Source of the DNA: BM714 sp964484935
GTDB lineage: Bacteria > Bacillota > Clostridia > Peptostreptococcales > BM714
Reading direction: 5' to 3'
DNA length: 64,000 bases
NCBI GenBank assembly: GCA_964484935.1
Contig: CAZAFW010000002.1
Span: 1 to 64,000, forward strand
Made by a program: the position numbers and the translations under genes
The notes under the pieces: model-generated
Told to the model about the DNA's origin: nothing
What the model saw: only the letters and a program-made list of their open reading frames with translations
The model's database searches: none
In this document: positions 41,287 to 50,385 of the stretch, in pieces
How positions within the stretch are numbered: the first letter of the stretch is position 1
Layout: each line of letters opens with the position of its first letter

Positions 41287-43119
41287 TCATACTGCATTTT
41301 TAAACTGGCTGTAATGGAGGTCATGATAGAATCCTTTCAAATCCAGCAGTTCCTTGTGGCTCCCCCGTTCAATAATTTTTCCTTCGTTTATCACCATAAT
41401 CATTGTGGCATCCTTGATTGTGCTCAAGCGGTGCGCTATGACAAAACTGGTTCTGCCTTCCATCAAGTGCAGCATGGCCTTTTGAATGTGGACTTCCGTC
41501 CTTGTATCGACGCTGCTTGTGGCTTCGTCAAGAATCAATATAGCCGGATTCGACAGGATAGCCCTTGCTATTGCCAACAGTTGCCTCTGCCCTTGGCTTA
41601 AATTGCCACCTTCCTGCGACAATACGGTGTCGTACCCGTCAGGCAGATGTCTTATGAAGTGATCCGCATATGCGCGCTTAGCAGCCTCATGCACTTCTTC
41701 GTCTGTCGCGGACAGCCTGCCGTATCGTATATTTTCTCTGACCGAACCCGAAAAAAGATATGTGTCCTGGAGCACTATTCCAAGCTTTTTTCTCAAGCTG
41801 CTGACTTTGATGTCCCTTATATTTACACCGTCAATTTCTATGGCGCCGCTTTCTATGTCATAGAATCTTGTCAAAAGATTGATTATTGTCGTTTTACCTG
41901 CTCCTGTAGGCCCAACAATTGCAATGGTGTCCCCCGGTTTCGCTTCAAAGAAAGCTTTCTTTAGAACCTTTTCACCCTCCACATACCCAAAGTCGACTTC
42001 ATTGAATACTACATGTCCATCCACATCTTGCAAATCCTTGGCATATATGGAATCTTGAATTTCGGGTGTATGGTCCATGGTTTCGAAGACCCTTTCAGCT
42101 CCCGCTATTGCCGATTGTATTGTATTGTAAATGTTTGCCAATTGAGTCAACGGTCTCCCAAATTGCCTCGAATAATTGAGAAAAGCCGCAATAAGCCCAA
42201 CGCTAAGGCTTCCGGAAATGACAAGGTACCCTCCCGCACCGGCAATAATTGAAAATCTAATGTTGTTCATCAGGTTCATGCTCGGTCCCATGAACCCTCC
42301 GAATATCTCCGCTCTGATGGATGAACCCTTGAGCTTCTGATTCATTTCATTGAATTCGGCTATTGCTGTTTCTTCTTTTCCGTAGGCCTTGACAACTTTC
42401 TGTGCCGTCAGATTTTCTTCGATGATGCCATTGAGTTTTCCCAAATGGCGCTGCTGGTCCCTGTAGCCCTTTCGCGTGTTTTTAGCAATCAGTTTTACCG
42501 CAAATATTATCAAAGGAACGGTCGTCATGCTGACGAGTGCCAACTGCCAGTTGAGAAGCAGCATTATGACTATGACTCCCGCAAATGAAAGAAGGCTGGA
42601 AAACATTTGCGCTATGCTGTTTGACAGAGTTGTGCTGACATTTTCTATATCATTGGTCAAGCGGCTCATCAATTCACCATTTGGTGTTTGATCAAAAAAC
42701 TTCAACGAGAATCCCATAAGCCTGTCGAAATAGTCCTTTCTCATATTCCTGATTACTTTTTGTGAAATCATAATCAATATATATTGTTGCATATAAGTTA
42801 TAAGCGCCGCGGCAATATACACGCCAGTCATTATTCCGAGGTGTCTTAAAAACCCTTCGGATACCCCTTTTGCAATATAATCGTCTATCCCCAAAGCTAT
42901 GAAATATGGCCCAAGCAATCCCAATAATGTTGAGGATGCAACAAGGGCAAGCGCAAGAAACAGCCATTTCTTTTGTTCGCTGATATATCCCCATATCCTT
43001 TTCAATGTCCGTTTTGTATCTTTTGCCCTGATTTTTTCAGCCGTCAAAAAAGCCCTATGGCCGCCCCCGCCCCTCATTATGCCGGGTTGCGCTTTCTTTT
43101 CCCTTTTATCATGCGCCAT
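41287..43119 (-). CDS. Heterodimeric ABC exporter half, catalytic (consensus) subunit
   Basis: The product has 610 residues from ATG 43119 (AGGTGA 5 bp upstream). Six membrane helices (~45-330) precede the ATPase domain: Walker A GPTGAGKTTI near 405, signature LSQGQRQLLAIARAIL (Q in place of the second G), Walker B ILDEATSSVD with the catalytic Glu, and switch His in IAHRLSTI. Its partner has Asp and Gln at these positions, so this chain supplies the active site. It overlaps the partner by 11 bp. The pair resembles TM287/288, BmrCD and LmrCD multidrug exporters; a lipid or peptide substrate is also possible. Confidence 0.9.
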   Translation of the reverse strand: MAHDKREKKAQPGIMRGGGGHRAFLTAEKIRAKDTKRTLKRIWGYISEQKKWLFLALALVASSTLLGLLGPYFIALGIDDYIAKGVSEGFLRHLGIMTGVYIAAALITYMQQYILIMISQKVIRNMRKDYFDRLMGFSLKFFDQTPNGELMSRLTNDIENVSTTLSNSIAQMFSSLLSFAGVIVIMLLLNWQLALVSMTTVPLIIFAVKLIAKNTRKGYRDQQRHLGKLNGIIEENLTAQKVVKAYGKEETAIAEFNEMNQKLKGSSIRAEIFGGFMGPSMNLMNNIRFSIIAGAGGYLVISGSLSVGLIAAFLNYSRQFGRPLTQLANIYNTIQSAIAGAERVFETMDHTPEIQDSIYAKDLQDVDGHVVFNEVDFGYVEGEKVLKKAFFEAKPGDTIAIVGPTGAGKTTIINLLTRFYDIESGAIEIDGVNIRDIKVSSLRKKLGIVLQDTYLFSGSVRENIRYGRLSATDEEVHEAAKRAYADHFIRHLPDGYDTVLSQEGGNLSQGQRQLLAIARAILSNPAILILDEATSSVDTRTEVHIQKAMLHLMEGRTSFVIAHRLSTIKDATMIMVINEGKIIERGSHKELLDLKGFYHDLHYSQFKNAV

Positions 43120-44848
43120 ATGCTTCACCTGCTTTTCCAAGCTGTGATTCGAAGATTTCCCTATACACCTTGTTGTTCTCAATAAGCGTTCTATGGTTTC
43201 CTTTGCCGGCTATTTTACCTTCTTCAAGAACTATTATTTGATCCGCATCAAGAATGCTGCTGATCCTTTGGGCCACCATGACAACAATTGAATTTTTTGT
43301 CTTTGTTTTGAGGGTGGATTGTATTTTGACTTCAGTTGCCACATCTACGGCACTTGTGCTGTCGTCTAAAACAAGGATGTGCGGCTTTCTTATCAACCCT
43401 CTGGCTATGGAGATCCTTTGCTTTTGACCGCCTGAGAGGTTTACCCCTTTCTGGCCCAAAAGGGTATCATAACCATTTTCGAAGCTTTCAATGAATTCCT
43501 TGGCTCCCGCTGCTCGCGCCGATTCATCCAATTCGCTCATGGTTGCATCCGATTTGCCATATCTGATATTATCGCCTATTGTTCCCGAAAAGAGCAAAGA
43601 CTGCTGCAGGACAATGCTTATGCGGCTGCGTAAAAATGTTCTTTTCATGTTCCTGATGTCCACCCCCCCTATTGTGATTCTTCCCCCGGACACATCATAG
43701 AGTCTTGGGATCAGATTCACCAATGTAGATTTGCCGGAGCCGGTTGAACCGATTATTGCAACTTTCTCGCCTTTTTTTGCAGTAAATGAAATGTCTGTAA
43801 GAACCGGTTCAATCGCATGGTCCCCATAGCTGAAGGAAACCTTTTCAAAAACCAAGTCTCCGTCAAGCCCATCTGCACATACTGCATCTTCGCAGTCATT
43901 TATGTCGGGAACAGTTTCAAGAACTTCCTCAATCCTTTCAGCCGATGCCTGGGCCCTCGAGTACATCATCATCATTCCTGCAACCATCATTATTGAAATC
44001 AATAATTGCAAAAGGTAATTTATGAATGCAATAACCTTTCCGACTCGAATATTGCCATTGGCCACTTCTATGTTTCCAAACCACAGAACCGCTACAATTC
44101 CCACATTAAGCAAAATCATTATTATGGGGAACATTACAGCCATTATTCTTGAAACTTTTACCGTACTGTCCATATAGTCGTCATTGGCCTTGGAAAAACG
44201 CTCTCTCTCAAAATCTTCCCTTACAAAGGCCTTGACCACTCTGATTCCCGATAAATTTTCCTGCATTACGGTGTTCACAGCATCCAATTTGCTTTGGACA
44301 ATCCTATAGAGCGGATATCCCTTTTTAAATAAAATCACCATTGTCATACTTAGAAGAGGGACAAGAACAAGCAGTATCAGAAACAGTCTGGGACTAATTA
44401 TATATGTCATAATAAGGCTTCCAACAAACTGTATAGGTGCTTTAACCATTATTCTCATCATCATCATCATCATTCTCTGAACTTGAACGATGTCATTTGT
44501 GAGTGTTGTAATTAGATTTCCGGTTTTCAGCTTGTCCACATTGCTAAAAGACAAATTTTGGACATGCGAAAACATCTCTTCCCTCAGGTCTGTTGCCGCA
44601 TTTATTGCCGCTTTTGCTGAAAAGTAAGAACATCCGATTCCACCCGCAAAACCGACCAATGCAACTAAAAGCATACGTATGAGGGTTGTCCAAACATAGG
44701 CCGAATCCCTATTTGCTATTCCAATATCCACAATTCTTTGCATGAACATAGGCTGCGCCAAATCCATCATGACTTCCAAAACCATAAATAATGGCGCCGC
44801 AATTGCAAAAAGCCAATAAGGCTTCAAATATCTAAAAACATTATTCAT
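43109..44848 (-). CDS. Heterodimeric ABC exporter half, degenerate-site subunit
   Basis: The product has 579 residues from ATG 44848 (GAGGTGG upstream; a longer frame is the decayed MarR gene region). Six membrane helices, then Walker A GSTGSGKSTL near 372, signature LSGGQKQRISIARGL and Walker B LVLDDSTSAVD, where Asp replaces the catalytic Glu, and VAQRISSIL, where Gln replaces the switch His. These are the marks of the non-hydrolysing site in heterodimeric exporters. The methionine-rich stretch RMMMMMMRIM lies in a membrane helix. It is the first of the two exporter genes. Confidence 0.9.
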   Translation of the reverse strand: MNNVFRYLKPYWLFAIAAPLFMVLEVMMDLAQPMFMQRIVDIGIANRDSAYVWTTLIRMLLVALVGFAGGIGCSYFSAKAAINAATDLREEMFSHVQNLSFSNVDKLKTGNLITTLTNDIVQVQRMMMMMMRIMVKAPIQFVGSLIMTYIISPRLFLILLVLVPLLSMTMVILFKKGYPLYRIVQSKLDAVNTVMQENLSGIRVVKAFVREDFERERFSKANDDYMDSTVKVSRIMAVMFPIIMILLNVGIVAVLWFGNIEVANGNIRVGKVIAFINYLLQLLISIMMVAGMMMMYSRAQASAERIEEVLETVPDINDCEDAVCADGLDGDLVFEKVSFSYGDHAIEPVLTDISFTAKKGEKVAIIGSTGSGKSTLVNLIPRLYDVSGGRITIGGVDIRNMKRTFLRSRISIVLQQSLLFSGTIGDNIRYGKSDATMSELDESARAAGAKEFIESFENGYDTLLGQKGVNLSGGQKQRISIARGLIRKPHILVLDDSTSAVDVATEVKIQSTLKTKTKNSIVVMVAQRISSILDADQIIVLEEGKIAGKGNHRTLIENNKVYREIFESQLGKAGEAYGA

Positions 44849-45119
44849 TCTTTCCACCTCTATTACCCTGCTTTGCCGACAGAATATTAGTCTGCATCTT
44901 GTCGAGCAAATTCTCAAGCAACTTTATCTGTTCCGATTTAAAATCCTTTAATATGATTTCGTTTAATTCCTCATATATTCCATTTACTTCGCTTTCGACA
45001 TTTCTACCTTTTCCGGCATGATAAATCTTTGAAATCCGGAAGACGCGAATCAATATCCAGAGTTTTGTAAAATCATATGGTTTTTCCAATTGCGGCGGCT
45101 TCTTTCTCCCCTTTGTCAT
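44841..45119 (-). pseudogene. Remnant of a MarR-family regulator
   Basis: An open stretch of up to 92 codons overlaps the exporter start by 8 bp. Only its last ~50 codons (GKGRNVESEVNGIYEELNEI, then LKDFKSEQIKLLENLLDKM) resemble the C-terminal dimer helices of MarR regulators. The winged-helix domain is missing, and there is no ribosome site before the only ATG. MarR genes usually precede this type of exporter pair, so the local repressor has probably been lost by deletion. It might still be a short expressed peptide. Confidence 0.55.
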
Positions 45120-45372
45120 ATTTGCTGTTTCGAAAATAAAGCCAGATTTCAACAGTCACCAGAAGCAGGTTTATTATGTACGCAATCAATACGTACGAAC
45201 CCCTATCGAACATCAATTTATTTGCAATGCCCGCAATATATCCAATCCAAATGAACATTATGAACATAATGCTTTTTCCCTTTGCCGTCCTGGCCCTGTA
45301 CGACTTGTGGATTGACCAAGGCCATGAAAGTCCAAAACAAAATAGCATTACAGTTTCAAGCAAGTGCGACAT
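45073..45372 (-). CDS. Small PQ-loop-like membrane protein
   Basis: The product has 99 residues with three hydrophobic helices: MLFCFGLSWPWSIHKSYRAR, IMFIMFIWIGYIAGI and LIAYIINLLLVTVEIWLYF. FGxSWPxSxxKSxxxxTxKGKS is common to many clostridial small membrane proteins that look like half of a PQ-loop or SWEET transporter. AGAGG precedes the ATG. Its 3' end overlaps the decayed MarR gene, so it may have been placed there by the same deletion event. Confidence 0.68.
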   Translation of the reverse strand: MSHLLETVMLFCFGLSWPWSIHKSYRARTAKGKSIMFIMFIWIGYIAGIANKLMFDRGSYVLIAYIINLLLVTVEIWLYFRNSKYDKGEKEAAAIGKTI

Positions 45373-45700
45373 GACAAAACCTCTCTTTCTTATTGCAACA
45401 ATTTCAATATTTTAATTTCCATGACAATGCTTATTTCCATTATATCAAACCCTTGTCTATGCTTGCATTTTATTGTTGGTAATGTATCTTCAATATCAAC
45501 TATTCACTCCTGTCCCCTGTCGCAAATCTAAAAAAATCTAGTGGTTTTTTTGAATCCATATAATACAAAATGGTTTTTTTGTTTTGATTTCACAAATGCA
45601 TACTACTTTAAAAAATCGCTGTTGCTTGCTTGAATCTTTATGATAAACTAAATGATAATATCGGCAAATACTTGGATCATATTTGAAGTCGGGAGGTTTT

Positions 45701-46954
45701 ATGGCACATTTGACGGGAAGAACTGGTTATAAAGAATTAATAGACCGCTATAACAGGTTCCCGCAAGGCGCACCTGAAGCGGAATCCTTATATGAAATTT
45801 TGAAGGTCATGTTTACACATGAAGAAGCATCTCTTGTATCTCTTCTGCCCATAAAACCGTTTGGCGTCAAAGACGCCTCCATAATTTGGAAAAAGTCAGA
45901 GGAAGAGACCTTCAGTATCTTAAATGGTTTGGCGGAAAAGGCATTGCTTCTTGATATGAACGACAACAAAGTGCAAAAATATGTAGTGCCGCCGCCTATG
46001 ATAGGTTTCTTTGAATTTGCTTTAATGAGAACAGGAGGGCATTTTGACCAAAAGTTATTAAGTGAATTGTTCCATCAGTATTTGGAGACGGAAGAAGATT
46101 TTATGAGAAAACTATTGTCTCTAAAGACTCCGATCGGCAGAATTTTGGTAAACGAAAAATCGGTCAAACAAACTGATGAAGTTTATGTGTTGGATTATGA
46201 AAGAGCGACAAAGATAATACAAAAAGCCGAAAACATCGGCGTTAGCAGGTGCTATTGCAGACACAAGGCAGAGCATTTGGGCGAGAATTGCGATGCGCCG
46301 CAAGAGGTTTGCCTATCACTAAACAATTTATCTCTTTCATTGTCCAAGCACGGTTATGCTAAACTAATCACGAATGAAAGAGCGCTTGAAATACTCGAAT
46401 TGTCATACGAGCACAATCTTATTCAATTTGCCGAGAATGTAAGAGACGATGTGGGATTTATTTGCAATTGCTGCTCATGCTGCTGCATGGCGCTGAAAGG
46501 CGCAAGAAAGATGGGAGTTCCTCAAACAATCAGTTCTTCGAACTTCATTGCCACTTTAAATGACCAATGCGTCGGATGCAAAAGATGCTTGGACTCCTGC
46601 CCCTTGGGGTGCTTTAAAATCGATGATGACGAGAAAGTGACATTGGACCAGACTCTGTGCATAGGTTGTGGCGTATGCCAAAGAGTCTGCAAGGTGAATG
46701 CAATCGAGATGGTACAAAGAGAGAAACGGATATTCACACCTGTCAATACGGTTCATAAGCTTGTACTTGAAGCGATAGAGACCGACACTTTGCACAACCT
46801 GATTTTCGACAACCAAGCAATGTTCAGCCACAGATTCATGGCTGCATTCACAGGCGCATTTTTAAGGTTGCCGCCCGTGAAACAAATATTGGTAAGCGAA
46901 AAGTTCAAGTCAAAATATTTAATGAAATTGATTGAGTCTGCAAGTATTGACTAA
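45701..46954 (+). CDS. Cys-rich Fe-S protein with two ferredoxin motifs
   Basis: The product has 417 residues from ATG 45701 (GGGAGG 4 bp upstream). The N-terminal ~110 residues look like a winged helix (FTHEEASLVSLLP, SIIWKKSEEETFSILNGLAEKALL). A Cys-rich region follows: RCYCRHKAEHLGENCDAPQ near 182 and ICNCCSCCCMAL near 260, with seven Cys in a short stretch. Two [4Fe-4S] ferredoxin motifs come next, CVGCKRCLDSCPLGCF near 292 and CIGCGVCQRVCKVNAI near 324. It resembles the uncharacterised ferredoxin-like COG1145 proteins of anaerobes. It could be a redox-sensing DNA-binding protein or an electron carrier; the first is suggested only by the N-terminus. Confidence 0.8.
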   Translation: MAHLTGRTGYKELIDRYNRFPQGAPEAESLYEILKVMFTHEEASLVSLLPIKPFGVKDASIIWKKSEEETFSILNGLAEKALLLDMNDNKVQKYVVPPPMIGFFEFALMRTGGHFDQKLLSELFHQYLETEEDFMRKLLSLKTPIGRILVNEKSVKQTDEVYVLDYERATKIIQKAENIGVSRCYCRHKAEHLGENCDAPQEVCLSLNNLSLSLSKHGYAKLITNERALEILELSYEHNLIQFAENVRDDVGFICNCCSCCCMALKGARKMGVPQTISSSNFIATLNDQCVGCKRCLDSCPLGCFKIDDDEKVTLDQTLCIGCGVCQRVCKVNAIEMVQREKRIFTPVNTVHKLVLEAIETDTLHNLIFDNQAMFSHRFMAAFTGAFLRLPPVKQILVSEKFKSKYLMKLIESASID

Positions 46955-46971
46955 TCAACAGCAAGGTATGC

Positions 46972-47007
46972 ATAGCTATGGCGCGCTTATAAGCGCGCCA
47001 TAGCTAT
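46972..47007. terminator. Convergent hairpin, 17-bp stem
   Basis: A nearly perfect palindrome: ATAGCTATGGCGCGCTT (46972-46988), 2-bp centre, AAGCGCGCCATAGCTAT (46991-47007). T-tracts are weak on both sides. It lies between converging genes and is probably a bidirectional terminator. Confidence 0.75.
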
Positions 47008-47026
47008 ATTAAAAACCGTGAACGGT

Positions 47027-47872
47027 TTATTCCATGTTTATATAAACAGCGGTTGCATCATCATGTTTTCGCAGCCGTTTATAGATTTCGATTCCAGGAT
47101 CACTTTCCTCAATGCCCCTGATCATTTCAAGTATGGATTCCATCCCCTCATTCTTGCTTTTCACAAACAAATCTTCTACGGATAATTGCTTGTATTTTTT
47201 ACAGATTGAAGAAAATCCGTCGCTCATCATCAATATTTCTTTTACCTCGTCCAAACGGTACTCCTGGTATATACCCTTTTGTATAACATTCGCATCGTGC
47301 TCGAGTATGTAATAACCATCTTCGGAATTCATCTTTAAGCGATTTTCCCTCAGAAGCTTCAACTCTTCTTTGGTGTAGCCGTTAAAAGCATATTCCTTGT
47401 CTCTGTTGGGATTATTGAAAATCATATCTATAACTTTTTTGTCCAAAGCCTCCACCTTGTCATCAACCAACGTGATTATCTCTTTGCCGGCTTTAAGATT
47501 GATCTCCACATCGCCTAAAACGAAGCTTTCCAAATTGTCATCGTTGATTCTGACTATTGCAATGCCAGCCGAGGCCCTGTCAAGCTTATTCAATTCATTG
47601 ATATTTGCAAACTTGGAGAACTCATAATTAAGCTGCTCCATGCCTTCCTCCAATATGGCAACTATTGATTTTTCAAACTGTTCCAAATGCTTTTTCAAAT
47701 AGTTTTGCCACCATTTTACCATCCACACGACATCGCTGAAATCGTCCGTATAATTAGTCCTTTTGAGTGACAATGCCCCGTCCATTATCCAATAGGAGTT
47801 GTCCGTTGCTCCATAAATATCTTCATTATGCTGTTTGTATGTATCTGTTATTGAATCGACTATTTTCCCCAT
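47027..47872 (-). CDS. PP2C-like protein phosphatase
   Basis: The product has 281 residues from ATG 47872 (GGAG 5 bp upstream; a longer frame to 47926 is possible). The PPM motifs are seen in order: NEDIYGATDNSYWIMDGAL near residue 17 (metal-binding Asp in DGA rather than DGMGG), LMMSDGFSSI near 215 and KHDDATAVYI at the end. These give the metal-binding Asp residues of serine/threonine phosphatases. The protein is short and lacks membrane or sensor domains. No partner kinase or anti-sigma gene is nearby. Confidence 0.78.
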   Translation of the reverse strand: MGKIVDSITDTYKQHNEDIYGATDNSYWIMDGALSLKRTNYTDDFSDVVWMVKWWQNYLKKHLEQFEKSIVAILEEGMEQLNYEFSKFANINELNKLDRASAGIAIVRINDDNLESFVLGDVEINLKAGKEIITLVDDKVEALDKKVIDMIFNNPNRDKEYAFNGYTKEELKLLRENRLKMNSEDGYYILEHDANVIQKGIYQEYRLDEVKEILMMSDGFSSICKKYKQLSVEDLFVKSKNEGMESILEMIRGIEESDPGIEIYKRLRKHDDATAVYINME

Positions 47873-48126
47873 TTGAGCTCCGTTTATTGTTTTATTGTCC
47901 ATAAAAAGCGCCAGGAACAGCTGCATCTTTCAAACATCAAAATATAGCGAATGAAATCAAACTCTCTCGAATCACCCTTTTGATCTGCTTTCAGCACACA
48001 TTTTTCATTATAATTAAAATGCCGACTTATGCAATTGATATAGCTTTGTTTTATTGGCGGCAAGCAATTATTGAATATTGCTATACTTAAACCGTCAATA
48101 GATTTGCTTTTATCTGGTTTTATAAA

Positions 48127-48178
48127 AATAAGCCATGCGGTCCATTAAGGACTGCAGGGCTTTGGCTATTGGCTTATT
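48127..48178 (+). repeat. Nested hairpin in a gene-free gap
   Basis: AATAAGCCA (48127-48135) pairs with TGGCTTATT (48170-48178). Inside, TGCGGTCC (48136-48143) pairs with GGACTGCA (48149-48156) with one G-U that favours plus-strand RNA. The gap 47873-48230 around it shows no gene. It may be a stable RNA fold or a decayed repeat end. Confidence 0.45.
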
Positions 48179-48230
48179 AAAATATATTCAGAACTTTGCG
48201 CTTCAACCACCGGTAATCGACGAGGACGCT

Positions 48231-48527
48231 TTATAGTGCATGCCGGTGATTTAATAAAACAAGGTTCCCTATATCTTTCTTTAAAGCCTTCCTCTTCGCT
48301 TTTTCTATCATTCCCGCCGAAAAATCAACCGCGCTTATCCTTTCTGCCGAGTCGCTCAGTCCCAAAGCGATGTCGCCTGTTCCAGTCGCAATCTCAAGGA
48401 TTTCATAATCGGGTTTTGTATTTGCTTTGATTTTATCGATTATTTTACCATAGGCCTTGTTGTCTTTTTTCATAACAATATCATATACAAATGAAAACCT
48501 GTCCCAAATATTGGCTTCATCCCTCAA
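48231..48527 (-). pseudogene. Truncated UbiE-like SAM methyltransferase
   Basis: Only ~98 codons remain. WDRFSFVYDIVMKKDNKAYG at the start and EILEIATGTGDIALGL (SAM-binding motif I) then ISAVDFSAGMIEKAK are clear UbiE/Coq5-type signatures, but homologues have ~200-230 residues and here the frame stops after motif II. The last ten codons do not fit the family. Missing are motifs for substrate binding and the second half of the Rossmann fold, so it is most likely inactive. Confidence 0.75.
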
Positions 48528-48572
48528 TTTGACCCCCCTCTATATCTATCCATTGTTCATTATTGAAATGTT

Positions 48573-48716
48573 TCAAGCCCAAAATTGTTGTCCCCGGCAA
48601 TGCTGCCTGTCGAACAATCCTCCGCCCTTCTTGGATTTGATTGCCTTGCTTCCGGCTCCTGCTTTATTTCCCTTTTTGTTTTTCTTGAAACCCTGCTTCG
48701 AGCTTACCACTTTTTT
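48573..48716 (-). pseudogene. Degenerate copy of the Lys-rich small protein gene
   Basis: Translated on the minus strand, SSKQGFKKNKKGNKAGAGSK then AIKSKKGGGLFD closely matches the C-terminal two thirds of the intact small protein at 52316-52474 (SSSKQGFKKNNKENNTGASSK, KKGGGLFD). Here a TAG precedes the homologous part and the start codon and first 20 residues are gone. The copy extends past the LFDK end by about 13 unrelated codons. Confidence 0.75.
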
Positions 48717-48939
48717 CTATTGTTTCCACTGGCATTAATTAAGACACTTCACTTAAAAACAAACTCCATATTACCGCTTATTCTTCATTTGAATACAAGT
48801 CAAACCATCACCGGAATTTATGGAAACCCCCAAATTATTATAACTGTAAATAGAATTATAATTCAAATATTGCCGTTCCAGTGATTTGTTGCAAAAATAA
48901 AGAGAAATCTTTCGATTTCTCAAATAAGCAGAATCCATA

Positions 48940-49767
48940 TTATAAATCCAATTCCAGCATGATTGGCGTATGGTCTTGCCTTTGGCCGGAATCCATCATC
49001 TCGGATTTTACCACCTTGTCGGCCAGCCTATCGCTGACCAGCCAGTAATCGATCCTCCAGCCGGAATTATTGATCTTGCTGGTTTTTATCCTTTGTGCCC
49101 ACCAGGAATATATGCCTGCAACATCTCCATGAACATGTCTGAATGTATCGGTAAAACCTTTGTTTAGTAAGTTTGTGAAACCCTGGCGTTCTTCATCTGT
49201 AAAACCCGCCGATCTATGATTACTCTTTGGATTGGCCAAATCTATCTCTTTATGCGCCACATTATAGTCTCCCGCCGCTATTACCGGCTTCACCTTATCA
49301 AGGCCATGAAGATATTCGGCATACTTTTTATCCCAGACTTGCCTTTCTTTCAACCTTTTCAGACCATCACCCGCATTTGGCGTATACACCTGACTAAGAT
49401 AAAATTCCCCAAAATCCAAAGTGATGATTCTTCCTTCAAAATCCATGGTATCCGGAGCCCCAATTTCAGGATAAAAAACATCCGGAGAGTACTTGTCTTT
49501 ATATAAAAACATCGTCCCGGCATATCCCTTTCTAGCCGGTTCCTGAGAGCTTCTCCAAATGTATGAGAAACCTTTAAAATATTTCTCCAAATGTTCCACA
49601 TGCTTCTTGCTTGGTCCATTGGCCGGCAATTTGGTTTCTTGCAATGCAATTACATCTGCATCCATCCGGATAATTGTATCAATTACTTTTCTTGTCAGCA
49701 CCGCCCTGTTTGAATCACTAGTTAAAGCTGCATTTAATGAATCAATATTCCATGAAATTAATCTCAA
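48940..49767 (-). CDS. xth: Exodeoxyribonuclease III
   Basis: The product has 275 residues of the exonuclease III/AP endonuclease family. Catalytic motifs are WNIDSLNA near the start, ALQETKLP (metal-binding Glu), VYTPNAGDG, GDYNVAHKEIDLANPKSN (Asp/Asn), GWRIDYWLVS, and DHTPIMLEL with the general base His. It repairs abasic sites and 3' blocks. It stands alone next to a long gene-free stretch. Confidence 0.95.
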   Translation of the reverse strand: MRLISWNIDSLNAALTSDSNRAVLTRKVIDTIIRMDADVIALQETKLPANGPSKKHVEHLEKYFKGFSYIWRSSQEPARKGYAGTMFLYKDKYSPDVFYPEIGAPDTMDFEGRIITLDFGEFYLSQVYTPNAGDGLKRLKERQVWDKKYAEYLHGLDKVKPVIAAGDYNVAHKEIDLANPKSNHRSAGFTDEERQGFTNLLNKGFTDTFRHVHGDVAGIYSWWAQRIKTSKINNSGWRIDYWLVSDRLADKVVKSEMMDSGQRQDHTPIMLELDL

Positions 49768-50385
49768 TTTGCTCCTCCTTATTGGTTCTCTTTATGATTT
49801 GAAATGCTTTCTTCAAAATTCATATGCTAAGCACTACGTTTTTCACTTTTTATAATAACAAAAATAAACAATAAAGAAAGCTTCTTGTTTAAAATCAAGA
49901 TGAATAGGGATGCGGACAAAAGCTTAGACGGTATTAATGACTATACCAGTGCTTTGCTGGTACTCCAATTGGCTCATATTTAAAAGTGATGTTTTGATTC
50001 TTTTAAATCATATCACAGATAAACAAAAAGCCCAGTATTACCAAACTTTTACACATTCGTTGTTTTTCACGTTACATCAATACCACTGTCTCCATACGTA
50101 TTACATTTACCATATGCCTTGATATAAACACCTTTCTGCCACTCCAAAACCAACCAATTTCCAATCAGAGAGAACCGTCTCCAATGATTAAAGGGTCGCA
50201 CTTCCCAGTGCTACAGCTTAATTATATCCTGTCATTTGTTGTTGAATTTCGCATCTAATAAATGTACAATTAGTCAACAGGAATAAACTTTAACCAAAAG
50301 TATTCACAGCACAAGTCAGGTAATATTGTAAGATGAGGCAAGCTGTCATTTACTACGCGCTTTCAAATAAGAATAGGAGAATTAA
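49768..50385. other. Gene-free gap of 618 bp
   Basis: I see no gene or RNA that I can name. It contains a small hairpin (ACCAG-CTGGT near 49945-49965), another with CGCACT/AGTGC near 50195-50212, and the upstream signals for the flavoprotein gene at its right end. The neighbouring decayed genes suggest leftover sequence from deletions or lost mobile elements. Confidence 0.4.

Noticed and set aside
49768..50385. Insertion sequence or tRNA in the 618-bp gap
   Set aside because: I found no transposase fragment, terminal repeats or cloverleaf that I could support.
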